Positions 23,058 through 30,929 of a stretch of DNA of 64,000 nt are shown piece by piece. Each line of letters opens with the position of its first letter. The first letter of the stretch is position 1. The notes under the pieces are model-generated. The model had not been told where the DNA came from and made no database searches. It was given only the letters and a program-made list of their open reading frames with translations. The stretch lies in contig JAPSLL010000003.1 of the NCBI GenBank assembly GCA_031180805.1, positions 1 to 64,000 of the forward strand. Reading direction: 5' to 3'. Origin of the DNA: Bacillus sp. (in: firmicutes). Lineage in GTDB: Bacteria > Bacillota > Bacilli > Bacillales > Bacillaceae. The translations under genes were made by a program, and so were the position numbers.

Positions 23058-23969
23058 CTATTTAGAATGAACCAGTTTATTTTCTTTATATTTTCCAGGA
23101 GGACATCCTACAACCCTACGAAATAGCTTACTAAAAAAAGCAGGATCATCATAACCGACCTTTAATGCAACATTAATGACTTTGTCGTTTGATTCGATTA
23201 AAAATTGCTTCGCCTTTTCAATTCTTATTTTATGAACCATTTCCACAATTGTGTAGCCTGTTTCCTGCTTAAACAATCTGTTTAGATGGCGTGAGCTTAT
23301 ATTAAATAAATGACAAAGATTTTGAATAGAGATTTTTTGGTCATAGTTTCTTGATAAATACCCACATATTCTTTGAATCAAAATCTGACTATCATTCGCG
23401 ATCATTTGCGACCTTACCGTACAGGAATATCGTTCATTATAAATTCTTGACAATAAAATAAGTAATTCAACGAGCTGCAGGCGGATTAACGTTGAGAAGC
23501 ATGAATTTTCCTTCATACATTCATACATCATACCCTCTAGTAAGTGTAAAAACCTAATTGAATAATTCCCATCTAGATTTAACAAATGATGAAACCTCTC
23601 GTTCTTATCTAAAAAGGGATGAATATAAAAATAGTCCATTGACTGTGAGACACCTAATTCCTTTAACAAGGAATCTTTAATAATTGAAGGGAGAAATAAA
23701 CAATTTATGATTTCAATCGTTTGGTTCTTTTCAATTTGAAAAGTGTGTACTTCTCCAGGATTAATGATAAATACATCATTTGTTTTAATTGTATAAGATT
23801 GGCCTTCAAATATGTGGTTTGCATGGCCTTTCACAACATAAACCAATTCGACGAACTCATGTGAATGTTCAGGTGGAAGATTTGAAGAATCGTGATGAAA
23901 TCGTTGAATCCAAAATGGAAATTCTTTTGTTTTCATATAATCACTACAATGATACTTTGTTGTCTCCAT
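23058..23969 (-). CDS. AraC-family regulator with N-terminal cupin
   Basis: The 303-residue protein has an N-terminal AraC-type cupin (PPEHSHEFVELVYVVKGHANH, residues 32-52; IINPGEVHTFQI near 70) and two C-terminal helix-turn-helix motifs (SIQNLCHLFNISSRHLNRLFK near 215; VINVALKVGYDDPAFFSKLFRR near 265). It is the nearest regulator to the sulfatase-fold/ABC cluster (24069-33900), so it likely activates it in response to the imported sugar. Paired 20-bp-spaced repeats upstream of two transcription units of that cluster fit AraC-type binding. GGGGAGGAAAGG precedes the start. Confidence 0.88.
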   Translation of the reverse strand: METTKYHCSDYMKTKEFPFWIQRFHHDSSNLPPEHSHEFVELVYVVKGHANHIFEGQSYTIKTNDVFIINPGEVHTFQIEKNQTIEIINCLFLPSIIKDSLLKELGVSQSMDYFYIHPFLDKNERFHHLLNLDGNYSIRFLHLLEGMMYECMKENSCFSTLIRLQLVELLILLSRIYNERYSCTVRSQMIANDSQILIQRICGYLSRNYDQKISIQNLCHLFNISSRHLNRLFKQETGYTIVEMVHKIRIEKAKQFLIESNDKVINVALKVGYDDPAFFSKLFRRVVGCPPGKYKENKLVHSK

Positions 23970-24068
23970 TTCCTTTCCTCCCCTAGATAAAAGATAGATA
24001 CGTAAAGCTTCTCTAGGAATTCAAACATTCATACCATTAACTTGTAAGGGTTTACATTTTTTACCTAT

Positions 24069-25073
24069 TCATTTTGTCACCTCAATTACTGCCCCATTCT
24101 CCCTTTGAGAACGGATTGCTGCTTCAATCACAGTCTGTGCTGCCAAGGCATCGATACCTGATCCTGAAATTTGCTCCGGTGGGACAGAATGCAAAATTTC
24201 GTTAATAAACGTATCAATTCGGTTTTTAAACGTTTCATTGAACCCGTTCATCCCAGTTAAAACTGAGTTTCGGACAACCTTAATTTCAGAGCTTTTATGT
24301 GGATAAAACGTAAGATTTTCATAAACATTATCAATAACGAACCTTCCTTTGTTTCCTGCAACCTCACAATATTCAATTGGATGATTGTTATCCATATCAT
24401 AGCTACCTGTTAAATGACCAACAGCTCCGGACTCGAATTCTAAATTAATCGACGCAGTTGACCAAACCGTTCGTCCAGGTGCCTTCGTCATAAACGCTTG
24501 AACACGGCGAATATCTCCTGCAAAATACCGCATTACATCTATTGAATGCGGATGAAGGGCTCTTAAGTGAATCCACGGACTTGATTCATTAGGGTTTCCT
24601 ATCGTTAACTTCATATTGACGAAAAGCAATGTTCCGACCTCACCGCTATCAACTAAGTTCTTTGCCTGATAGGCGATCGGTACGAAGCGGTGGTTTAAAT
24701 TACAGGCTAGCCTGACATGATTATTCCGGGCAAAATCGACCATTTCCCTCGCTTCTTGTAAGGTATTTGACAACGGCTTCTCAACTAATACGTTTAAACC
24801 TGCTTCAATCGCTGTCATCGTTGGTTCGTAGTGATGGGATCCCTTTTCCTTACCGCCTGTCGCGATGCTAATAATATCAATTTGTTCATTTGCTATCATT
24901 GTTTTTAAATCTGTATAAGCATTCACTTTAAACTCGTTTGCCACTGTTTTTGCTAAGGATCCATTTAAATCGCAGACTGCAACTAATTGGACATCTTTGT
25001 GCTCTTGATAATAACGACAATGAATTTTCCCGATATGATTTACACCGACAACCACTGCTTTCAACAATTTCAT
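24069..25073 (-). CDS. Gfo/Idh/MocA-family oxidoreductase A
   Basis: The 334-residue NAD(P)-dependent enzyme has the Rossmann motif KAVVVGVNHIGKIHCRYY (residues 4-21), EKPLSNTLQEAREM near 99 and a C-terminal substrate domain with HLRALHPHSIDVMRYF near 170. It is clearly a paralogue of the Gfo/Idh protein encoded at 27377-28399, since both share HLRALHPHS(I/F)DV(M/I)RYF and MTKAPGR/MMKGEGRK blocks. Two related dehydrogenases in one operon suggest oxidation and later reduction of the same sugar or two related sugars. The start region is crowded: AAAGAGG is followed by GTGATG, and ATG 25073 was chosen though its spacing is short. A hairpin lies just upstream. Confidence 0.88.
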   Translation of the reverse strand: MKLLKAVVVGVNHIGKIHCRYYQEHKDVQLVAVCDLNGSLAKTVANEFKVNAYTDLKTMIANEQIDIISIATGGKEKGSHHYEPTMTAIEAGLNVLVEKPLSNTLQEAREMVDFARNNHVRLACNLNHRFVPIAYQAKNLVDSGEVGTLLFVNMKLTIGNPNESSPWIHLRALHPHSIDVMRYFAGDIRRVQAFMTKAPGRTVWSTASINLEFESGAVGHLTGSYDMDNNHPIEYCEVAGNKGRFVIDNVYENLTFYPHKSSEIKVVRNSVLTGMNGFNETFKNRIDTFINEILHSVPPEQISGSGIDALAAQTVIEAAIRSQRENGAVIEVTK

Positions 25074-25090
25074 CACCTCTTTATTAGACG

Positions 25091-25124
25091 AAATGCTTCG
25101 GAGCGAGAAATCACCGAAGCATTT
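25091..25124 (-). other. Intercistronic hairpin before oxidoreductase A
   Basis: AAATGCTTCGG at 25091-25101 pairs perfectly with CCGAAGCATTT at 25114-25124 across a 12-nt loop. No T-run follows. It lies 18 bp before the oxidoreductase start and 40 bp after the hydrolase stop, so it may stabilise or tune the distal message. Confidence 0.65.
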
Positions 25125-25163
25125 AAGTTTAGATTACTTTCTATTTATTCTGCAGATCCTAGC

Positions 25164-26552
25164 TTATTCCTTTTCTTGAAGTTGCTGTGCAGTATGAATT
25201 GATCCTATATACATCGAATCATATGCTTCCTGTGATGACCTAAATGGCCCACGTTCAAGACCGTGCCAATGTAAATTCGTATACATTGGATTTACTCTTC
25301 CTGTTTCGCGTTCACGTTTGGCGATATAAGCATCCATTCTACCTAATAATAAATTGACAATTTGTGGCTCACTATCTGCAAGATTATTTAATTCCTCCGG
25401 ATCCTTTATTAAATTGTACAATTCAATTTCAGGTTTAAAATGAAAATCCGGCTCAAGTGCTCGAATTAGTTTCCACTCAGGAGTACGCCAGCCATGCTTT
25501 CTCATCCATGTGCATTCGGTAATATAAAAATCTGATTCCTGCTGAAATTCTTGAGGCTTTCCTGCTATGAGCGGCAAAAGATTTCGACCATCACAGGATA
25601 TATTTGCTTTAATTTCAAGAAGCTCTAATATCGTCGGCATAATATCCTTTATTAATGTAATGTCAGAAATTCTTTTCCCTTTAGGCAATTTACCAGGATA
25701 TTTGATTATCAATGGAACAACTAAATTATGCTCATATAAACTATGATGATCATACCAGCATTGATGTTCGTTTAATGTTTCTCCATGATCAGAGGTAATG
25801 ATGATAATAGTTTCGTCCTCAATACCGAGTGATTTCACTGCTGTTAATATATTTTGAATACATGCATCCATATAAGCAATTGCCCCGTCATATTGGGCAT
25901 CAACATACTCAGAATCTGTACAGCCTTCAGGAATCCATGATGTTAAAAAGTCAGCAAATGGTTTAAACTTTTTCATCTCATTTAATGATTCATTTGCTGG
26001 ATCGCATTCATCACCGCCATAAAAGATTCTCTCATATGGCTTAGGAGGTAAATATGGTGAATGTGGATCCATATGTCTTAAAAATAAGAAAAATGGTTTT
26101 TCATCCTCAGCAAGTCGTTTTAATTCAGGAATTGTTACCTCATTTAAATTTTCGGCTTTTGAACAACGCCCTGTTTCATCAGGCTGCCACGCTTCATAAT
26201 CTAAATATTGTTGAAAGCCTCGTGATGAAGGATTTCCTGTAAAGCCTACACAAGTTGTATTGTATCCATGTTCACCGAGGAGTTCCGGAAGTGTTTTTAC
26301 ATGTTCTCCTAACGGCCCGTTATGTCGAAGTGCGACAACATCTGTCCCAAAGCAGTCCATCCCTGTTAGCAGCGAAGCATATCCCGGTGTCGTCGGTATG
26401 CTTGGGCTGAAATGATTTTCAAAAAGAACTCCTTCTTTAGCAAATTTATCAATATGTGGTGTTGTTAAACGGCTATACCCATAAGAGCTCATCCGATCTC
26501 TTCTTAAACTATCAATTCCAAAAAGAATGACATTCGGCTTTTTCGTCATCAT
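25164..26552 (-). CDS. Sulfatase-fold hydrolase 1 with Thr in place of the formylglycine residue
   Basis: The 462-residue protein belongs to the alkaline phosphatase superfamily, sulfatase fold: NVILFGIDSLRRDRMSSYGY at the N-terminus (metal ligand D14), GEHGYNTTCVGFTG, HMDPHSPYLPP and TSDHGETLNEH (second metal pair near residue 253). The position of the Cys/Ser of C/S-x-P-x-R is Thr 54 in IPTTPGYASLLTG, and the Arg is Tyr 58. Formylglycine cannot form there, so a sulfatase mechanism is unlikely. T-x-P before xxLxTG resembles the catalytic T-F-P-N of NPP-type phosphodiesterases. There is no signal peptide. It follows the isomerase gene by 3 bp, so it acts in the same cytoplasmic pathway. Substrate unknown. 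Confidence 0.82.
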   Translation of the reverse strand: MMTKKPNVILFGIDSLRRDRMSSYGYSRLTTPHIDKFAKEGVLFENHFSPSIPTTPGYASLLTGMDCFGTDVVALRHNGPLGEHVKTLPELLGEHGYNTTCVGFTGNPSSRGFQQYLDYEAWQPDETGRCSKAENLNEVTIPELKRLAEDEKPFFLFLRHMDPHSPYLPPKPYERIFYGGDECDPANESLNEMKKFKPFADFLTSWIPEGCTDSEYVDAQYDGAIAYMDACIQNILTAVKSLGIEDETIIIITSDHGETLNEHQCWYDHHSLYEHNLVVPLIIKYPGKLPKGKRISDITLIKDIMPTILELLEIKANISCDGRNLLPLIAGKPQEFQQESDFYITECTWMRKHGWRTPEWKLIRALEPDFHFKPEIELYNLIKDPEELNNLADSEPQIVNLLLGRMDAYIAKRERETGRVNPMYTNLHWHGLERGPFRSSQEAYDSMYIGSIHTAQQLQEKE

Positions 26553-26555
26553 TTA

Positions 26556-27380
26556 TTATCCTTTCTCAGCAAAATTTTCTTCTCTTGCACCTAATATTTT
26601 TAAACAAGCATTAAGATAGCCATAGCTTTCAGCGGCAACAATCGATACATCTGCTAATGAATGCTGCTTCGCTCCGATGACCTCTAAAACAACAGGTCCT
26701 GAATACTTGGCATCGACCAGCGCTTTACAATACCCAAATAGATTTATATCCCCACGTCCACAGGCTTGGTTCTGTATTTCGCCAGGTCCCTTTGTTCTCC
26801 CTTTGCAATCTCTTATATGAATATGCTTCACTCTTTCTATTACTCTTGTTATCTCTTCTTCAGGGTTTTCATTTCCTCGATAAATATGGCTCGGATCCAT
26901 ATCTATCCCAAACGCAGGAGAGGAAATTTCCCGCATTGCCTGCAAAGTTGTCGGTGTATTATAAATCGCATTTCCTACATGAGCTTTTACACAAAGTGTT
27001 ACACCATATGTCTCTGCGATTTTTGCTAAACGATTAAGGGTATCAATTGATTGCTGAAGGTCTCCCTCGACTCCTGATTTCCCGCCAGGTCCCACATTTA
27101 TAATAGGTATTCCAAGCTCTGCCCCTGCTTCAAAAGCCTTTATTAACCTTTCCTCATCAAGTGATGCTACTTCCATCGATAAAATTTCAAGGCGATTTTC
27201 CGCAGCAATTGAACGTATGTCATCAGCCTGTTCCTTCCAGCGGTTCAACTCCAAATGCTCACACATTCCTTTAATAGCTGATATCTCTACTCCGTCATAC
27301 CCAGATAAAGCAATTTGTCTTGCCGCTGTTGCAAAATTAAAATCTTTAAACAATACAGAGTTTACACCAAGCTTCATCAT
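26556..27380 (-). CDS. Sugar phosphate isomerase/epimerase-like TIM-barrel protein
   Basis: The 274-residue protein belongs to the xylose-isomerase-like TIM-barrel family (AP endonuclease 2 fold), with SGYDGVEISA near residue 27, SMEVASLDEERL, GIDMDPSHIYRG near 165 and HIHIRDCKGR near 187 supplying the usual metal-binding Glu, Asp and His residues, and a final VVLEVIG. Members isomerise or epimerise keto-sugars or inosose intermediates. The start overlaps the stop of the preceding oxidoreductase by 4 bp (ATGA), so the pair is translated together, as for a keto-intermediate passed from dehydrogenase to isomerase. The exact substrate is not readable. Confidence 0.85.
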   Translation of the reverse strand: MMKLGVNSVLFKDFNFATAARQIALSGYDGVEISAIKGMCEHLELNRWKEQADDIRSIAAENRLEILSMEVASLDEERLIKAFEAGAELGIPIINVGPGGKSGVEGDLQQSIDTLNRLAKIAETYGVTLCVKAHVGNAIYNTPTTLQAMREISSPAFGIDMDPSHIYRGNENPEEEITRVIERVKHIHIRDCKGRTKGPGEIQNQACGRGDINLFGYCKALVDAKYSGPVVLEVIGAKQHSLADVSIVAAESYGYLNACLKILGAREENFAEKG

Positions 27381-28399
27381 TTAACCCCTCCTGCAATAAG
27401 CTCTACATCTTTTACATTCACAATCGTTCCTGTTTCAAATGACTTAATAGCTGCTTCAATAATAAATTGAGCTTTAAGTGCATCCTCTCCCGATCCGTCA
27501 ATTTCATCATAGGAAGCACCTGTAACTAATTGGTCGATGAATGCATGAATCCGGCTTTTAAATGTTTCAGGGAATGCTCTCATCCCGCCAAGATAACGAT
27601 AGCTTTCTGTTTCGATGCTTGCTCTTGGATAAAAAGTTAATTGTTCACATGCATCCTCTAGTACAAATCTTCCCTTAGAACCGACAACCTCGCAAAGCTC
27701 TAAACCATAGCTTGCACCTGCATCATAACTGCCTACTAGATTTCCGATTGCACCATTTTCAAATTCAAGAATAATTTGTGTATTTGACCAAATCTTTCGT
27801 CCTTCCCCTTTCATCATAAAAGCTCCTACCCGCTTTACATCACCACAGAAGTATCGAATGACATCAAAGGAATGTGGGTGTAACGCACGCAAATGGAACC
27901 ATGGTGAGGTTTCAATTGGGTTGTTAATCCACATCCTCATATTAATCATGTGAAGCTTACCAAGACGGCCGCTTTCCACCCAGTCCTTTGCCTTTTCCGC
28001 TGCAGGTGTAAAGCGATGATTAAGATTCACTGCATATGGAATCTTCTTTTCGCTTGCCAGTTTAACCATTTGTTTGCCTTCCTCGATGTTATTGGATATC
28101 GGCTTTTCCCCTAAAACGGGAATCCCTGCATTTAATAGCTCCATCGTTGGTGTAAAATGCTCTCCTCCATTTTCCTCCCCCTTCGTGCATACGCTTACAA
28201 GATCGAGCGCTAAGCCACTAGCTAGCATTTCACTTACACTGTAAAAGGCTACTCCCCCAAATTTTTCTGCTGCTCTGTCAGCATTTTCCTTTACAATGTC
28301 ACATACTGCGACGATATCTGTATTCGGATTTTCCTTATAGACAGACGCGTGAATGCTTCCTATATTTCCAACACCTACAATCGCTACTTTTAACGTCAT
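27377..28399 (-). CDS. Gfo/Idh/MocA-family oxidoreductase B
   Basis: The 340-residue enzyme shows LKVAIVGVGNIGSIHASVY (residues 3-21), EKPISNNIEEGKQM near 100, LNHRFTPAAEK and the paralogue-shared HLRALHPHSFDVIRYF near 170. It should oxidise or reduce a sugar or polyol hydroxyl with NAD(P). Start 28399 follows GAGGGATGG; an ATG 36 bp upstream lacks a binding site. It is coupled to the downstream isomerase and preceded by the ASRT-family gene. Confidence 0.9.
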   Translation of the reverse strand: MTLKVAIVGVGNIGSIHASVYKENPNTDIVAVCDIVKENADRAAEKFGGVAFYSVSEMLASGLALDLVSVCTKGEENGGEHFTPTMELLNAGIPVLGEKPISNNIEEGKQMVKLASEKKIPYAVNLNHRFTPAAEKAKDWVESGRLGKLHMINMRMWINNPIETSPWFHLRALHPHSFDVIRYFCGDVKRVGAFMMKGEGRKIWSNTQIILEFENGAIGNLVGSYDAGASYGLELCEVVGSKGRFVLEDACEQLTFYPRASIETESYRYLGGMRAFPETFKSRIHAFIDQLVTGASYDEIDGSGEDALKAQFIIEAAIKSFETGTIVNVKDVELIAGGVK

Positions 28400-28437
28400 T
28401 TGTCCATCCCTCACTTTTTTATCTTTTTCATTCATTT

Positions 28438-28803
28438 CTATTCAATTGGAAATCCCATTGTTGTAAATAAGGCAAGTGCCTCTTGGGAAGTATCTAATCT
28501 GCTATGTTGAACAATAATCGGTACTGTACTATCAACCTTTATTGCATATAGCACCTCTCTTGGAACCTCTTTCCCCTGTTGATCGGTCAGTTTGTCTAAG
28601 CGAATATGATGGGTTCTTTTAGATCCACATTCTGAAAAGAAACGCTCCATTGGCTCGCGATCTTCAAAATAAAAGGTTAATTGAATTTCTGCCAGTTGGT
28701 CTGTTAAATTGAGGACACAAACGGCTTCATGACTGATTTGATTACCAGTACTTTTCGGTTGCAAAAACCCATCTGGTATAATCCAAGTCCTTTTCCCTAT
28801 CAA
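28438..28803 (-). CDS. ASRT-family (Anabaena sensory rhodopsin transducer-like) small-molecule-binding protein
   Basis: The 121-residue protein matches the ASRT family over its whole length: GKRTWIIPDGFLQP at the N-terminus, SHEAVCVLNLTDQLAEIQLTFYF in the middle, KRTHHIRLDKL and VPIIVQHSRLDTSQ at the end. The founding member is the soluble transducer of Anabaena sensory rhodopsin, but most bacterial relatives occur in carbohydrate gene clusters and are thought to bind sugar-like ligands. No rhodopsin gene is present here, in keeping with a metabolic role. The start is TTG, fixed by GGGGG 7 nt upstream. It begins the segment after an intergenic region carrying paired repeats and a likely internal promoter. 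Confidence 0.85.
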   Translation of the reverse strand: MIGKRTWIIPDGFLQPKSTGNQISHEAVCVLNLTDQLAEIQLTFYFEDREPMERFFSECGSKRTHHIRLDKLTDQQGKEVPREVLYAIKVDSTVPIIVQHSRLDTSQEALALFTTMGFPIE

Positions 28804-28875
28804 TTCACATCCCCCTTTTTGTTATTTCATAGGATAGTTAAATCATAGCTTTATTCATGCCTACCATCATCGCCC

Positions 28876-28907
28876 ATTCTGCCACTTTCATGGTGGATTC
28901 AGCCATT
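28876..28907 (-). promoter_or_regulatory. Paired direct repeats (AraC-type site) upstream of the ASRT-family gene
   Basis: On the minus strand TGGCTGAAT (28904-28896) and TGGCAGAAT (28884-28876) are direct repeats 20 bp apart, the two-turn spacing used by AraC-family activators. They are located 73-104 bp before the start codon. The 12-mer GATTCAGCCATT here recurs at 34012-34023 upstream of the other end of the cluster. Confidence 0.55.
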
Positions 28908-28984
28908 TTCACTTTTTAGCGCCATATTATTTACTTTTGCTTTGTAAGTCGATTTAAAAAATGGATTTTAAAAAACATCCCACG

Positions 28985-29812
28985 TTATATTTTAACTGCC
29001 CCTGAAGTTAGTCCCTTCATAAACAGTCTCATTGTAAATAAGAAAAGAATAAGCAGTGGTAAAGATGCAATGGTGTAACCGGCAAACATCGGACCATATA
29101 ATGTTTGTGAGACGAATTGACTTTCGAACTGAATCAGCCCTACTGTGATCGGAAATTTCTCTGGATTACTCATTAACACAAGCGGCATCATATATTCATT
29201 CCAAATTGACAGCAGATTCCAAATTGCCATCGTTCCGATAATCGGTTTTGATAGCGGGAGAACAATTTGCCAAAATACCCGAAGCTCTCCACACCCATCA
29301 ATACGTGCTGCCTCAAATAACTCTTCTGGTAATGAAGCGAATGATTGACGAAAAACAAATATAGTAAATGCCTGACCACCTGCAGCAAAGGCAATAATTA
29401 ATCCAATATATGAGTCTAGCAAGCCAAAGCTTTTAATTAATAAAAATAATGGAATTAACGTTAACAACCCTGGGATCATTAGCAAAGCGACGACTGACAT
29501 ATAAAGAAAATTCTTGCCTTTATACCTTAATCTCGCAAACGAGTAACCAGCTAAAGCAGATGTTGCGATAATAATCAAGACACTGGCGATGCCAATAAGC
29601 ACTGAATTAAAGATATATTCTCCAATTGCCTCCCAGGCGGTTGCATAATTTTCAAAATGTAAGGGGAACGTAATGCCAAAAAAGTTGCGATAAAATTGGC
29701 CATTTGTTTTAAACGAAGTAATAAGCATATAGAAGAATGGATACAATGCAAGAAAGGCCAGCAAAATAAGGACAATATGGCTCCACAAATCTTGCCTAAT
29801 CGTTTTTAGCAT
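28985..29812 (-). CDS. ABC sugar transporter permease, MalG type
   Basis: The 275-residue membrane protein has six predicted helices from IVLILLAFLALYPFFYMLI onwards and the EAA loop EAARIDGCGELRVFWQIVLPLSKP near residues 163-186. It pairs with the MalF-type permease encoded 23 bp upstream. AAAGGAG precedes the start. It ends 181 bp before the ASRT-family gene, where a second promoter probably begins. No ATPase gene is present, so a shared ATPase is probably recruited. Confidence 0.92.
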   Translation of the reverse strand: MLKTIRQDLWSHIVLILLAFLALYPFFYMLITSFKTNGQFYRNFFGITFPLHFENYATAWEAIGEYIFNSVLIGIASVLIIIATSALAGYSFARLRYKGKNFLYMSVVALLMIPGLLTLIPLFLLIKSFGLLDSYIGLIIAFAAGGQAFTIFVFRQSFASLPEELFEAARIDGCGELRVFWQIVLPLSKPIIGTMAIWNLLSIWNEYMMPLVLMSNPEKFPITVGLIQFESQFVSQTLYGPMFAGYTIASLPLLILFLFTMRLFMKGLTSGAVKI

Positions 29813-29835
29813 ATTATAACTCCTTTCTTTTTAAG

Positions 29836-30780
29836 CTAAGCTTTATATTCTGTACTGGGATTAATATATTTCATTTGAATCCAAGTTAAGACAAGGACAA
29901 TCACAAATATAATCATTGAAACAGCCATTCCTAAGCCAAATTCACCGTTTTGGAAAGCAAGGAAATACATATAAAGCCCTGGAACATATGATGAATAACC
30001 TGGACCACCATTTGTCATAACAAGTGGCAAGGTCACATTTTGCAGCAATTGAATCACGGTTAAAATGAGAATTAGCTTCACTTGTCCCATTACCAATGGA
30101 ATTTCAATTTGAAAAAATCTTCTTACCCTTGTAATCCCATCAAGCTTAGCAGATTCATATACACTTTCAGAAATAGATTGTAATCCTGCATAAAAGATTA
30201 ATAAATTAAATGGAACAACAAACGGAAATCCGACAAACATTAACGCGTAGAGGGCGATATGAGGATCTCCAAGCCAGTTTTGGATCAGCCCCTCAAGACC
30301 TAATGATTTAAGTAACGTATTCAGTACACCTACATTAGGGTCATAAATAAAGCTCCAAATCATAAACATAACAATTCCTGGCACAACAACTGGAATGACG
30401 AATAACACTCTGTAAATATATTGCATTCTTTTACTTTTTAAATGAAAAATCATAACAGCGACAATGAGCGGAATTAATAATTCAACAATTACTTTTACAA
30501 CTGTCCATATCCCAACATTTTTCATTGATATTAAAAAAATCTTGTCTTTGAATAGCGTTAAATAATTTTGAAACCCAGTAAATTGGGGTTGATTAAATCC
30601 ATCCCAATTCGTAAAAGAAAAGCCAATTGCAATTAATGCCGGATAATACATGAATGTAATTAAAAGAATAAATGAAGGAATTAGCATTCCATAGCCAGAT
30701 TTCCAGTTATAACGCAGTTTTCCTCGCTTTTTCCTTTTTATGACTCTATCACTTTCAAGAGGTTGGACTGTTTCAGGCAT
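29836..30780 (-). CDS. ABC sugar transporter permease, MalF type
   Basis: The 314-residue protein has a basic N-terminal tail (RVIKRKKRGKLRYNWK), six helices beginning GMLIPSFILLITFMYYPALIAI, and the EAA loop YESAKLDGITRVRRFFQIEIPLV near residues 205-228. Start 30780 follows AAAGGAG; an ATG 18 bp upstream overlaps that site. A 149-bp gap with extensive secondary structure separates it from the binding-protein gene. Confidence 0.92.
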   Translation of the reverse strand: MPETVQPLESDRVIKRKKRGKLRYNWKSGYGMLIPSFILLITFMYYPALIAIGFSFTNWDGFNQPQFTGFQNYLTLFKDKIFLISMKNVGIWTVVKVIVELLIPLIVAVMIFHLKSKRMQYIYRVLFVIPVVVPGIVMFMIWSFIYDPNVGVLNTLLKSLGLEGLIQNWLGDPHIALYALMFVGFPFVVPFNLLIFYAGLQSISESVYESAKLDGITRVRRFFQIEIPLVMGQVKLILILTVIQLLQNVTLPLVMTNGGPGYSSYVPGLYMYFLAFQNGEFGLGMAVSMIIFVIVLVLTWIQMKYINPSTEYKA

Positions 30781-30802
30781 ATTCACATCTCCTTTCATCT
30801 AG

Positions 30803-30912
30803 AAGAGGGTATCTCAAAAATAGGTTTTAGACCCTGCAAACACAATATTTTAAAATATTGATGAGGTTAGTTTACTTCATACGAGGGGTCAGACCCTTTG
30901 AGTCACCCTCTT
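30803..30912 (-). other. Structured intercistronic region between binding-protein and permease genes
   Basis: AAGAGGGT (30803-30810) can pair with ACCCTCTT (30905-30912) to enclose the whole region. Inside lie a perfect 18-nt palindrome, CAATATTTTAAAATATTG (30843-30860), and a GGGG-TCAG-ACCC mini-palindrome (30884-30897). No terminator T-run is obvious. The structure lies directly after the binding-protein gene, where message protection or partial termination would favour excess binding protein. Confidence 0.55.
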
Positions 30913-30929
30913 TAGTTCATTACTGTTTT

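Noticed and set aside
30843-30860. CAATATTTTAAAATATTG as a specific operator
   Set aside because: It is a perfect palindrome but consists almost only of A and T in an AT-rich region and sits inside an operon, so it is reported only as part of the structured intercistronic region.
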